Source: Lampropedia aestuarii
GTDB taxonomy: Bacteria; Pseudomonadota; Gammaproteobacteria; Burkholderiales; Burkholderiaceae_C
Direction of reading: 5' to 3'
Assembly (NCBI RefSeq): GCF_004803635.1
Contig: NZ_SSWX01000001.1
Coordinates: 248,001 to 312,000, forward strand
Length of the DNA stretch: 64,000 nt
How positions within the stretch are numbered: the stretch's first letter is position 1; every line of letters begins with the position of its first letter. Below are positions 29,248-38,056 of the stretch, in pieces. Under the pieces are notes generated by a model. The model saw only the letters and a list, made by a program, of their open reading frames with translations, ran no database searches and was not told the DNA's origin. Position numbers and translations under genes: made by a program.

Positions 29248-31407
29248 TCAACGGCGCATAGAATTTTGATCAGTCACAATTTTCGGTGTAATAAACACCA
29301 TCAACTCGCTTTTAGTCACGCTGCGGGTCGTGCTTTTAAACAAATGCCCAGCAATTGGCAAGTCACCCAAGAACGGTACTTTTGTTTCGCCAGTGGACTC
29401 AATCAGCTCAAAAATACCGCCTATGACTACAGTGCCGCCATTTTCTACCAAGACTTGGGTTGTCACTTTTTTGGTATCCACCGCTACCGCGCCTGCTGAA
29501 ACCGTTGGGCTGTCTTTATTGACTTCCAAATCCAGAATCACATTACCTTCCGGCGTGATCTGAGGAGTCACGCCCAAGCGCATCACCGCCTTTTTGAACT
29601 CCACAGTTGAGGCGCCGTTGGGCGAAGTGGTTGCATAAGGGATTTCGGTACCTTGTTCAATAAACGCTTCAACCTGATCCGCAGTCACAATGCGCGGACT
29701 TGAAATTACGCGACCTTGGCCTGTGGCTTCCAAAGCCGACAGCTCCAAATTCAAAAATCGATTGGCCGCAGAATTGAAGATCGACAATGCAAAAGTAGCA
29801 GCAGAAGTACCACCGATTGCTCCAGCACCAAAATTGAAAAACTGCCCATTGGCACTGCTTCCACCTGTAGCGCCAGAGCTAGTCAACACGTTGCCATAAC
29901 TGCCGCCAAACACAACATTATTGCCTCCACCAATGTTGTAACCACCTTCACCGCCACGCTCAGCGCGCAAATCACTGGCCCCCAAACGCACACCAAGATT
30001 GCGTCCAAAGTTATCTGTTGCTTCAACGATGCGGGCTTCGATCAATACTTGTCGCACCGGAATATCCCAGCTTGCAATCAAGCGCGCAACATCCTCCAGG
30101 CGAGAAGGTGTATCTGTGACAAATAATTGGTTGGTACGCTTCTCAGCAATCGCCGATCCACGCGCAGTTAGAAAGCGGTTGCTATTCACATCCGCGCCGC
30201 CGCCGCTGCCTGAGCCGGTTAACTGCTGCGCAATATAGTCCGCCTTGGCATAGTTAAGCTGAAATATTTGTGTACGCAATGGCTCTAACTTCTGCAGCGC
30301 CAATTGCGCTTCGTAGTCCTGTTGCCTACGCGCATCTAGCTCTTGTTTTGGAGCAACCCACAAGACATTGCCATTCTTTTCGTAGCCAAGCCCCTTGGAA
30401 TCCAAAATGATTTGAAATGCCTGATCCCATGGCACATCCTGCAAACGCAAGGTTAAAGAGCCTTGCACAGAGTCAGACGTCACAATATTAAAGTTGGTGA
30501 AATCGGCAATGACTTGCAATAGAGATCTGATCTCAATGTTTTGGAAATTCAAGGACAGTTTCTCACCAGTGAAACCAAGCCCTTGCGTTAATTTAGTTGG
30601 ATCAGGAACAACTTCCCGCAGCTCCAGTACATATTGCCCATCCGCTTGATAAGCACTTTGAGACCATTCACCAACGGTTTCCACTTCGACCAGTGTGGAA
30701 TTGCCAACCTGGCGTGCCTGAATAAACTGGACTGGTGTGCCGAAGTCCATCACATCCAAACGATTCCTGAGTGCAGGGGATAAAGCTGCATTGGGAATTT
30801 CCAAAACGATTTTACGCCCTTCCTGACGCAAATCGACTTCAGCCACCCCGTTAGGCATGGACAGGATGATCCGGCCAGCACCATCCACCCCTTTTCTAAA
30901 ATCGATGTTTTTCAAGCCACTGGCAGCACTGGCTTGTTGCGCAGGAGTTGAAGAATGTCCATCGATCTTACCTATATGGCTTCGATCAATTGTGGCGCTC
31001 GTTTGAATTACTGGATTCAATACAACGGTAAACAAAGAGCCCGAACGCTGGATTTGGTATGCCGTCGCCTCCCGAAGGTTGAGCACGACCCTGGAGCGGT
31101 CGCCTGCTTCAACTACATTAATTGAGCGCAAATTGCCCTGATTCACCTCGACATTTTGCCTTCCAGACTTAACCCCTACAGAAGGAAAATCCAAAGAAAT
31201 ACGAGCAGGCGACTGGACTACGAATGCCGAAGGACTAAAGTCAATGGATTCATCCAATTCAATTTGAACAATTTCCTGTCCATTTCTTTGCGCTCCAGTC
31301 ACCGAGACAATATCGGCAGCCGAAGCATTCAAAAAAGAAAATGCTGCACTTGCAAGCAATGCTACTCGAGTAGCAAGCCTGCTGGTTTTCTTGGTTGCTT
31401 CACACAT
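29248..31407 (-). CDS. pilQ: Type IV pilus secretin PilQ
   Basis: The 719-residue outer membrane secretin forms the gated pore through which the pilus passes. It has a signal peptide (hydrophobic run ending NASAAD), two AMIN-type domains that bind peptidoglycan (SPARISLDFPSVGV; RIILSMPNGVAEVDLRQ), an STN/N0 domain (LSLNFQNIEIRSLLQVIADFTNFNIV), a secretin-N domain and the C-terminal secretin domain (RVISSPRIVTADQVEAFIEQGTEIPY, VNKDSPTVSAG, TQVLVENGGTVVIGGIFE, PFLGDLPIAGHLFKS). GGA about 9 bases upstream supports ATG 31407. It is the fifth gene of pilMNOPQ. Confidence 0.96.
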   Translation of the reverse strand: MCEATKKTSRLATRVALLASAAFSFLNASAADIVSVTGAQRNGQEIVQIELDESIDFSPSAFVVQSPARISLDFPSVGVKSGRQNVEVNQGNLRSINVVEAGDRSRVVLNLREATAYQIQRSGSLFTVVLNPVIQTSATIDRSHIGKIDGHSSTPAQQASAASGLKNIDFRKGVDGAGRIILSMPNGVAEVDLRQEGRKIVLEIPNAALSPALRNRLDVMDFGTPVQFIQARQVGNSTLVEVETVGEWSQSAYQADGQYVLELREVVPDPTKLTQGLGFTGEKLSLNFQNIEIRSLLQVIADFTNFNIVTSDSVQGSLTLRLQDVPWDQAFQIILDSKGLGYEKNGNVLWVAPKQELDARRQQDYEAQLALQKLEPLRTQIFQLNYAKADYIAQQLTGSGSGGGADVNSNRFLTARGSAIAEKRTNQLFVTDTPSRLEDVARLIASWDIPVRQVLIEARIVEATDNFGRNLGVRLGASDLRAERGGEGGYNIGGGNNVVFGGSYGNVLTSSGATGGSSANGQFFNFGAGAIGGTSAATFALSIFNSAANRFLNLELSALEATGQGRVISSPRIVTADQVEAFIEQGTEIPYATTSPNGASTVEFKKAVMRLGVTPQITPEGNVILDLEVNKDSPTVSAGAVAVDTKKVTTQVLVENGGTVVIGGIFELIESTGETKVPFLGDLPIAGHLFKSTTRSVTKSELMVFITPKIVTDQNSMRR

Positions 31408-31419
31408 TTTCCATTTCCT

Positions 31420-31953
31420 TTATTCTTGCAACTCGATCGTGGCAGATCGCTCCATCCAATCACCTGTCGCATCTTGCACAATCTCTTGCAATTGCAACTG
31501 GGTCTCTGATATTTTGTCAATTCGGCCGTAATTTTGCCCCAAATACTGCCCTTCATGGGCTTGATACAGATGCTGCTCAACCTCTAATAATGCCGTAGGC
31601 CGGCCTTCTTTTTGCAAAAAACCGACCATCTTAATAGAATCCAGTGGATAGGCCTCCAATGCTTCCTTGCGCCTGTCGGCATGCGCTGCAATCAAGCTTG
31701 AATTGTTTTTCTTTGTGTTTTGTGTGAACACTCGCGCCAGCTTATTAACTGAAAAAGGGTCCTCTGCACCAGTAGGCGTATAAGAAGCTGGAACAAAAAC
31801 AATTGGCGCAGCCAAAGGCTGAACCTTTGGAGCCGCCTGACTTTTTTCTCTGGCCATCCATTCAGCAACACCACTCTCTCGCGAGTCCATGCAACCAGCA
31901 ACCCCAATCGCAATCACCAGCAGAATCACCGACTGAAATAAAGAATTATTCAT
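31420..31953 (-). CDS. pilP: Type IV pilus assembly lipoprotein PilP
   Basis: The 177-residue inner membrane lipoprotein has lipobox GVAGC (Cys21) and then an extended, proline-containing linker that in the family binds PilN/PilO. A small beta domain follows (SIKMVGFLQKEGRPTALLEVEQHLYQAHEGQYLGQNYGRIDKISETQLQLQEI, read as several blocks) that contacts PilQ. ATG 31953 is preferred over 31962 because the GAGA-type ribosome site is too close to the latter. The pilQ start is 12 bases beyond its stop. Confidence 0.94.
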   Translation of the reverse strand: MNNSLFQSVILLVIAIGVAGCMDSRESGVAEWMAREKSQAAPKVQPLAAPIVFVPASYTPTGAEDPFSVNKLARVFTQNTKKNNSSLIAAHADRRKEALEAYPLDSIKMVGFLQKEGRPTALLEVEQHLYQAHEGQYLGQNYGRIDKISETQLQLQEIVQDATGDWMERSATIELQE

Positions 31954-31995
31954 AACAACCATTCTCTAATTTACTTTCGTTACATCAATCTTTAT

Positions 31996-32634
31996 TTATC
32001 GCTTTCTTTGCTGCCCTTTTTGCTGCGCAGCTCTCTGCTGCTGCTCTTCCAAACTCAGATAGCGGTAAGTTTTAACTGCTGCACGCATGCTTAAAGAATC
32101 ACTACCGGATTGCGCTTTATTCAAATCAATATCGCCAATAGTTACAATTCTAGAGAGATTGGCTATATCCGAAACAAATTGCGCGATCGCATCATAACTA
32201 CCGGAAACGACGATCTCAATCGGCTGCTCTGCATAATACTGCTTCACCTGAGGAGCGCCAGGCTTGAACACATCAAACTGCAAACCACGGCCAATACCAG
32301 CCTGGTTGATATCAGAGAGCAGTGCTGCCATTTCCGCCTCATTGGGCAGTTGCTTCTCCAGCAGATTCACATATTCCTGAGCTTGCTCCTTTTGCTTCAA
32401 AAGGGACTCAAGATTGACCGCCTTCTTATAATCACGACTAAAGTCATCTCGCAATGTTTTTTCTGTTGCGCGCGATGCCTCCAACTCCTCCTCGAAGCCA
32501 GACAACCATAAAAACCAAAGCAGTACAGCAACAAAAATTGCCGTAAGAATATAAACAACAACACGAGGAACAATTGGCCATAACCAAGGATCTCGGCCAC
32601 TTGTTTGCTGAAATTGTGAAGCCCAGTTTTTCAT
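31996..32634 (-). CDS. pilO: Type IV pilus alignment protein PilO
   Basis: The 212-residue bitopic inner membrane protein has a short cytoplasmic N-terminus, one membrane segment (VVVYILTAIFVAVLLWFLWL, about residues 25-44), a coiled-coil stretch (EASRATEKTLRDDFSRDYKKA, LLKQKEQAQEYVNLLEKQLP) and a periplasmic ferredoxin-like domain (IEIVVSGSYDAIAQFVSDIANLSRIVTI). It heterodimerises with PilN to link the cytoplasmic PilM ring to PilP and PilQ. It lies 31 bp after pilN. The DNA here looks more AT-rich than in flanking genes. Confidence 0.95.
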   Translation of the reverse strand: MKNWASQFQQTSGRDPWLWPIVPRVVVYILTAIFVAVLLWFLWLSGFEEELEASRATEKTLRDDFSRDYKKAVNLESLLKQKEQAQEYVNLLEKQLPNEAEMAALLSDINQAGIGRGLQFDVFKPGAPQVKQYYAEQPIEIVVSGSYDAIAQFVSDIANLSRIVTIGDIDLNKAQSGSDSLSMRAAVKTYRYLSLEEQQQRAAQQKGQQRKR

Positions 32635-32665
32635 TTAATAACCACTCATTAGATCAAACCGCGAT

Positions 32666-33241
32666 CTACTTGTCTTTTTTCTCAATCGGGTTTAACAAGA
32701 AATTTATTGAAAAATCATAAACTCGACCATTTCTTCCCCCGCCAAAATCCATCACCTTGGATTTTGTTTCGACGAGCTGCGGCTTCGTTTCCCATGGCAT
32801 GTCATCCGAAACCACCTTCAGCATATCTGAAACCGTTTGATTGGATTGAGCCACACCTAGCAAGGCTACCTTATTCGCAGTCTTCTTCAAGGAGGTTATA
32901 TAGCTTCCATTTGGAATTTTTCCGATCACCTCATTCATCAAATCCACAGGAAGATTGCGTTCGGACTGCAAATCCTCAACAGCCTTCTGCCTAGCCTTTA
33001 AGGCCGCAATTTCTTTCTCAATGGAATCAACCTCTTTAATCTTCTCTTTCAGCTTTGCATTTTCAGCTTTGATTATATTATTAGCACTGTTTTGATCGGC
33101 AATTAAAAACTGAAAGTACAAATACCCAAACCCAATAATCATCACCCCCACCAGTGCAGACAAAACAAGGGTCGATATGAAGGTTTTCTTCTTGAGCTTC
33201 TTCGCCTCTTCCCGGTGCGGTAGCAAGTTAATTCTGATCAT
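32666..33241 (-). CDS. pilN: Type IV pilus assembly protein PilN
   Basis: The 191-residue protein begins MIRINLLPHREEAKKLKKK. The INLLP motif in the cytoplasmic tail is the known PilM-binding element. A membrane segment (FISTLVLSALVGVMIIGFGYLYF) is followed by a coiled coil and a PilO-like periplasmic domain. ATG 33241 shares its A with the pilM stop (TGATG), showing tight translational coupling; a TTG one codon upstream is in frame. It pairs with PilO in the pilus alignment complex. Confidence 0.95.
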   Translation of the reverse strand: MIRINLLPHREEAKKLKKKTFISTLVLSALVGVMIIGFGYLYFQFLIADQNSANNIIKAENAKLKEKIKEVDSIEKEIAALKARQKAVEDLQSERNLPVDLMNEVIGKIPNGSYITSLKKTANKVALLGVAQSNQTVSDMLKVVSDDMPWETKPQLVETKSKVMDFGGGRNGRVYDFSINFLLNPIEKKDK

Positions 33242-34317
33242 CAATCAAACCTCCGCAGAGCCAGGCCAAAAGCGGTCAAGTAACTAGGCGCTTCCTTGCT
33301 GGCGTTGCGCATGCGCACACTGCCTGCCACTTCAAGGCCCTCAAACGGACTGACAACCTGGCATGCTGTCTCAGTGGCCTGAGTTACCGAAGCAGCCAGA
33401 CCGGCCACTGAACTTCCGCCCCCCGCGAGCAAAATGCGATCGACAGCATTGAATTGCGAGCTGGTATAGAACAATTGCAAAGCGCGCACAATCTCTTGAG
33501 TGATATTGCTGATATAGGGGCGCAGCAGAACGCTTGCGTAGTCATCCGGCAATTCACCAGCGCGTTTTTTGTTTTCGGCCTCTTCCGCCGAAATTCCGTA
33601 ATGTCTGGCGATCGACTGAGTCAATTGCGAACCACCAAATGACTGCTCACGCTCAAACAAGGCTTCGTCGCCTTGCGTCACCAGCAAGCTGCTGCTATTG
33701 GCACCAATTTCGATCAAGGCTACTAGCGGCGCTTCAGCTGTTTTAGGCCAGGCTTTGGCAATTTGGTTGACGGCCAGGTGCGCCGCAAACGACTCGATAT
33801 CCAGCACCACCGCTGTTAAACCAGCAGCTTCGGCCAAGCCTTGGCGGTCTTGGACTTTGTCTTTGCGAGATGCTGCAATCAATATTTCCACATCGTCACT
33901 GGAATTTTTTGACGGTCCTATGACACAAAAGTCTAAGCTGACCTCATCGAGCGAGAATGGAATGTAATGGCTGGCCTCAGACTCCACCTGAATCTCAAGC
34001 TCTTCCTCAGACAAACCTGCAGGCAGAACAATTTTGCGCGTGATAACTGCCGACGAGGGCAACGCAAAAGCCGCCTGCTTGGTTTTGCTGCCACTTTTTT
34101 TGACAAGCCTGCGCATGGCTTCAGCCACTTCGTCAAAGTTATCAATGTTGCCTTCGTTGAACCAGCCCTTCTCCAGCCGCTCAATGGCGACTCGTTCCAC
34201 GGTGATTTTCCCATCTCGCGCACCACTGAGCTCAACAAGCTTCAAGCTGGATGCACTGATATCAATTCCAAGCAATGGCTGCTGCTTTGAACCGAACAAT
34301 GATTTCGGAGAAACCAC
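33241..34317 (-). CDS. pilM: Type IV pilus assembly ATPase-like protein PilM
   Basis: The 358-residue cytoplasmic, actin-like (FtsA/MreB fold) protein forms the platform that binds the PilN tail. Visible blocks are LLGIDISASSLKLVELS (phosphate-1), VITRKIVLPAGLSEEELEIQVESEASHYIPF, ALIEIGANSSSLLV (phosphate-2) and RILLAGGGSSVAGL (adenosine motif). The start is GTG 34317 with GGGAGG four bases upstream. It opens the pilMNOPQ operon and is divergent from the PBP1A gene across 245 bp, an arrangement seen in many beta- and gammaproteobacteria. Confidence 0.96.
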   Translation of the reverse strand: MVSPKSLFGSKQQPLLGIDISASSLKLVELSGARDGKITVERVAIERLEKGWFNEGNIDNFDEVAEAMRRLVKKSGSKTKQAAFALPSSAVITRKIVLPAGLSEEELEIQVESEASHYIPFSLDEVSLDFCVIGPSKNSSDDVEILIAASRKDKVQDRQGLAEAAGLTAVVLDIESFAAHLAVNQIAKAWPKTAEAPLVALIEIGANSSSLLVTQGDEALFEREQSFGGSQLTQSIARHYGISAEEAENKKRAGELPDDYASVLLRPYISNITQEIVRALQLFYTSSQFNAVDRILLAGGGSSVAGLAASVTQATETACQVVSPFEGLEVAGSVRMRNASKEAPSYLTAFGLALRRFD

Positions 34318-34562
34318 TCTACCTCCCTAGATACTCGTTAAATAGAGCAACAAAATGTACACTTTAGCGCGCATCGTATCAGCATGCCAACTGAATGAAA
34401 AGAATAAGTTACCGCATGAGTTTCAGCCTTGTTGTCAAAAGCCGACGCGCATAAGTTTATTCTGGAAGGAAACGATTGTGATGTATCCTAGTCAATTCAA
34501 TCTCATCAAACGTCGCACAATCTACAAATTAACAAAGTGCGTTTGATCGCTTTTTTTGAAAC

Positions 34563-36974
34563 ATGACCTCTGAATCGCCACGCAACAGGGGCGCGCAGCG
34601 CTCCAGTTCATCACGCACATCCAGGCGCGGTGAATCTCCCCCAAAAAAACATTGGCTGATTCGCGCCGTATTCTGGCTTGTTGGCTTGGTCGCTGCTGGT
34701 GCAGCGATTGCCGCAGCCGTGGTTGTCGTTGCAGTAGCCACCATCTATCCGCAATTACCTGACGTCTCGGATCTGGCCGACTACCGCCCCAAACTGCCGC
34801 TGCGGGTGTATTCCGCTGAAGGTGCCTTGATCGGCGAGTTTGGCGAAGAGCGCCGCAAGCTCACGCCTATCGAAGACATCCCAAAAGTGATGAAGGATGC
34901 GCTGCTGTCAGCCGAAGACTCTCGTTTCTATGAGCACAGTGGCATTGACTACCGAGGTCTGGCGCGCGCAGCACTGATGAACCTCAAAGACTTCCGCAGC
35001 CAAGGTGCCTCCACCATCTCGATGCAGGTGGCACGCAATATGTACCTGTCGTCTGAGCGAACTTTCACACGCAAGCTCTATGAGGTGCTGCTCACATTCA
35101 AGATGGAGCATTTGCTCTCCAAGGATGAAATCCTTGAAATTTACATGAACCAGATTTTCCTGGGCAACCGTGCCCACGGCTTCTCTGCAGCATCTGAAGT
35201 CTATTTTGGCAAACCTCTAGAAGAAATCACCGTTGCCGAAGCAGCCATGCTGGCAGGCCTGCCGGTTGCACCATCGCTGTACAACCCCATTCGCAGGCCA
35301 GAACGCGCGCGTATTCGCCAGCTGCACATCATCAACCGCATGCTGGAGAATGGCTACATCACGGCCGAGCAAGCCCAACAAGCCCGCGCAGATGCTGACA
35401 AGCCTTATGTGCGGCGCGCAGGCAGCACCTTCCCTGTGCGCGCCGAATTTGTCGCAGAAATGGTGCGTCAAGCAATGGTTGAGCGTTATGGTGAGGAAGC
35501 CAATACGCGTGGCCTGAATGTCTACACCACCATTCAGCTGTCCGACCAAGAAGCGGCTTACCAGGCGCTGCGTACAGGCATCATGAATTATGAAAAGCGC
35601 CAGCACTACCGCGGGCCTGAAAACTTCGTCAATTTGCCTGACGATGCGACCGAGCAAGAAGAAGTCATTGACAAAGCGCTGGCTGCACACCCAGACAATG
35701 GCCAGTTGCTGTCAGCTGTAGTGCTTGAAGCCAGTCGCCAAAAGGTCACCGTCATTCGTGCAGACGGCACCACCATTACCATCACTGGCGATGGCTTGAA
35801 ACCTGTGCAATCTGGACTGGCTGACAAAGCCACTGCCAACATCAAAATTCGCCGTGGCGCCATTGTGCGGATTCTCAAAACATCCAAAGACGATTGGGAG
35901 TTGACTCAGTTGCCTGAAGTGGAAGGCGCGTTTGTTGCCCTGGAGTCCGACACAGGTGCGATTCGTGCGCTCGTAGGTGGTTTTGACTTTAACAAAAACA
36001 AGTTCAACCATGTGACACAAGCCGTACGCCAAACAGGCTCGGCCTTCAAGCCCTTCATCTACTCTGCAGCGCTTGAAGAAGGCTTCAGCCCAGCTACGAT
36101 CATTGCTGACGCACCGATTGTTTTCAGTGCAGCAGTCACCGGCAGCAAAGCCTGGGAGCCACGCAACTACGACCGCAAATTTGACGGCCCTTTGAGTATG
36201 CGCACCTCACTGGCACGCTCTAAGAACATTGCGTCGGTTCGCTTGACGCAGGCCATAGGCCCTAAAAAAGCCCAAGAGTGGGCGACCAGATTCGGTTTTG
36301 ATGCCAGCCGCATTATTCCGGTACTGCCAATGGCACTGGGTTCTGGCGAAGCCACGCCTTTGCAAATGGCCACCGCCTTTGCAGTTTTTGCCAATGGCGG
36401 CCACCGCGTTGATCCATGGTTGATTGAGCGGGTGACCGACTACCGTGGTCGGGTACTTTCGGAAACCAAAGCCAAGCCAATCGAGCAAATGCCTCAATCG
36501 ATTGATCCGCGCAATGCCTTTATTACCAGCAGTTTGCTGCAAGAGGTTGTGCGTGCGGGCACTGGCGCGCGCGCGCGCAATGCACTCAAACGCCCCGATC
36601 TGTATGGCAAAACTGGCACAACCAATGACGCCTACGATGCCTGGTTTGCAGGCTTTCAGCCATCACTGACTGCAGTCGCCTGGGTTGGCTATGACAACCC
36701 CAGAGACTTGGGCAGCCGAGAAACAGGCGGTGGTTTGGCCCTGCCAATTTGGGTGGACTTCATGCGGCATGCGCTCAAGGACATTCCGATTGCCGAAATC
36801 AAACCGCCAGCAGGCGTTACCCGCGCCGACGGCGATTGGACCTACACCGAGAACTCGGGCGGCCGCGGTATTGCCAGCCTGGGCATGGAGAGCTTGTATG
36901 GCGAGGCGACGGGCACTGTGACAGCGCCATCGAGTGAAGAGCGCGCCAGAATCATGGATCTCTTTAGAAATTAA
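34563..36974 (+). CDS. mrcA: Penicillin-binding protein 1A (bifunctional glycosyltransferase/transpeptidase)
   Basis: The 803-residue class A PBP polymerises and crosslinks peptidoglycan in the periplasm. A basic cytoplasmic tail precedes one membrane anchor (WLIRAVFWLVGLVAAGAAIA). The GT51 domain shows AEDSRFYEHSGIDYRGLARA and GASTISMQVARN, then a PCB-OB domain, and the transpeptidase with GSAFKPF (SxxK Ser near residue 493), SKN (near 553) and GKTGTTNDAYDAW (KTG near 682). The final stretch (SEERARIMDLFRN) is typical. ATG 34563 has no strong Shine-Dalgarno. It is divergent from pilM. Confidence 0.96.
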   Translation: MTSESPRNRGAQRSSSSRTSRRGESPPKKHWLIRAVFWLVGLVAAGAAIAAAVVVVAVATIYPQLPDVSDLADYRPKLPLRVYSAEGALIGEFGEERRKLTPIEDIPKVMKDALLSAEDSRFYEHSGIDYRGLARAALMNLKDFRSQGASTISMQVARNMYLSSERTFTRKLYEVLLTFKMEHLLSKDEILEIYMNQIFLGNRAHGFSAASEVYFGKPLEEITVAEAAMLAGLPVAPSLYNPIRRPERARIRQLHIINRMLENGYITAEQAQQARADADKPYVRRAGSTFPVRAEFVAEMVRQAMVERYGEEANTRGLNVYTTIQLSDQEAAYQALRTGIMNYEKRQHYRGPENFVNLPDDATEQEEVIDKALAAHPDNGQLLSAVVLEASRQKVTVIRADGTTITITGDGLKPVQSGLADKATANIKIRRGAIVRILKTSKDDWELTQLPEVEGAFVALESDTGAIRALVGGFDFNKNKFNHVTQAVRQTGSAFKPFIYSAALEEGFSPATIIADAPIVFSAAVTGSKAWEPRNYDRKFDGPLSMRTSLARSKNIASVRLTQAIGPKKAQEWATRFGFDASRIIPVLPMALGSGEATPLQMATAFAVFANGGHRVDPWLIERVTDYRGRVLSETKAKPIEQMPQSIDPRNAFITSSLLQEVVRAGTGARARNALKRPDLYGKTGTTNDAYDAWFAGFQPSLTAVAWVGYDNPRDLGSRETGGGLALPIWVDFMRHALKDIPIAEIKPPAGVTRADGDWTYTENSGGRGIASLGMESLYGEATGTVTAPSSEERARIMDLFRN

Positions 36975-36991
36975 TACCGAGACCGATGTAC

Positions 36992-37302
36992 GCTTGGCAG
37001 CACAGTGCTGGCAAGCTTGGCCTGAGGCCAGCCGACACCAAGCAGCACAGCTGATTGGCGTCGGCCTGGTGCTTAACCCTGAAGGGCCGCCAGCAAAGCC
37101 ATCTGAGTCACGCGTCCTTGAGACGTCGAAAATGCGCCGTCTCCTGCGCGTGATACTGCCCGCGGCTATGCGCCTAGCCGCCTAGCGCAAGCCTTCAGTT
37201 TGTTGGGCAGTATCAGCAACTCGAACCCATCTGCAGCCGTTAGCTGGATACAAGCCAAGGGTTCACTACTGTTTGGTGGCCAGATGCATCTCGATAGATG
37301 CA
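36992..37302. repeat. Cluster of stable intergenic hairpins between mrcA and mscL
   Basis: The 570 bp gap 36975-37544 has no supported gene but holds successive inverted repeats. They are: GCTTGGCAGCAC/GTGCTGGCAAGC (36992-37016, 12 bp with one mismatch); TGGCCT-G-AGGCCA (37018-37030); GCCGAC-a-CCAA/TTGG-c-GTCGGC (37031-37065); a two-part stem TCACGCG...GAGACG/CGTCTC...CGCGTGA (37108-37153); GCGGCTA/TAGCCGC (37162-37181); and TGCATCT-cgat-AGATGCA (37285-37302). None has a T-tail. They could be a structured mRNA 3' end, a REP-like cluster or a non-coding RNA. The stretch 37303-37544 shows nothing clear except AAAGG-type ribosome-site bases just before mscL. Confidence 0.6.
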
Positions 37303-37544
37303 GTGCGCAAAGCCATTTCTACGCCTATTTTCCAGTGGAACATCAATGAAAGCTCTCAGAAAGCCAGGCAGGAAACCATTGATCGCCCCATTATCTCAAT
37401 GATCAAACCATAGATGATGACTCGATATTGAAACAAGAAATCTGATGCATAACCAGCTGAATCGCGCAGCACAGCGCGCGATTATCAAGCACAATAGATA
37501 CTGATTGAATATTTCTTATTTTCTTCATCCAAAAGGCTTTCACT

Positions 37545-37967
37545 ATGGGCATTATGAAAGAGTTTCGTGAGTTTGCAGTCAAAGGCAATGTGATTGATTT
37601 GGCTGTGGGTGTGATCATTGGGGGCGCGTTTGGCAAGATCGTCGATTCGGTCGTCAAAGACCTGATCATGCCGGTCGTTGGTCTCTTTTTCGGCAAGCTG
37701 GATTTCTCCAACCTATTTCTCGCCTTGGGTACAGCACCTGCTGGGACAGCGGATACGCTGCAAGCCTACCGGGATGCCGGAGTGCCTGTCTTCGCGTATG
37801 GGAGCTTTATCACAATCGCGCTGAACTTCATTATTCTGGCGTTCATCATTTTCTTGATGATCAAGCAAGTCAACAAGCTCAAGCGCGCAGCGCCTCCTGC
37901 AGAGCCTCCAGCAACCCCTGAAGAAGTCCTGCTGCTGCGCGAAATCCGCGACAATCTGCGCAAGTGA
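37545..37967 (+). CDS. mscL: Large-conductance mechanosensitive channel
   Basis: The 140-residue inner membrane channel opens under membrane tension to release solutes during hypo-osmotic shock. The N-terminal amphipathic helix [15 protein letters not shown] leads into TM1 ([28 protein letters not shown], with the pore-lining Gly/Ala pattern), a periplasmic loop, TM2 ([21 protein letters not shown]) and the charged cytoplasmic bundle ([16 protein letters not shown]). Length and motifs are standard. A perfect terminator follows 40 bases after the stop. Confidence 0.97.
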   Translation: MGIMKEFREFAVKGNVIDLAVGVIIGGAFGKIVDSVVKDLIMPVVGLFFGKLDFSNLFLALGTAPAGTADTLQAYRDAGVPVFAYGSFITIALNFIILAFIIFLMIKQVNKLKRAAPPAEPPATPEEVLLLREIRDNLRK

Positions 37968-38006
37968 GGCACAACCGACTGAGTCGGACTTGACACTTGC
38001 ACACGC

Positions 38007-38040
38007 ATAAAAAAACTGCTCCTTAGAGCAGTTTTTTTAT
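38007..38040. terminator. Bidirectional rho-independent terminator after mscL
   Basis: ATAAAAAAACTGCTC (38007-38021), loop CTTA, GAGCAGTTTTTTTAT (38026-38040): a perfect 15 bp stem with a seven-T run on the plus strand and seven A on the other side. It serves mscL and the convergent NIF3-family gene, whose stop is at 38057. Confidence 0.95.
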
Positions 38041-38056
38041 GGGACACCATCTGGCA

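Noticed and set aside
36566-36580. GCGCGCGCGCGC run in mrcA as a possible Z-DNA or slippage site
   Set aside because: It codes for an ordinary Ala-Arg stretch in the intact gene; nothing else supports a special role.
36934-37185. 83-codon plus frame overlapping the end of mrcA
   Set aside because: It starts inside mrcA and runs through the hairpin cluster; no conserved motif.
37201-37260. GGTTCGAG-like T-loop on the minus strand, suggesting a tRNA
   Set aside because: The flanking bases do not form a T stem and no acceptor or anticodon arm is present.
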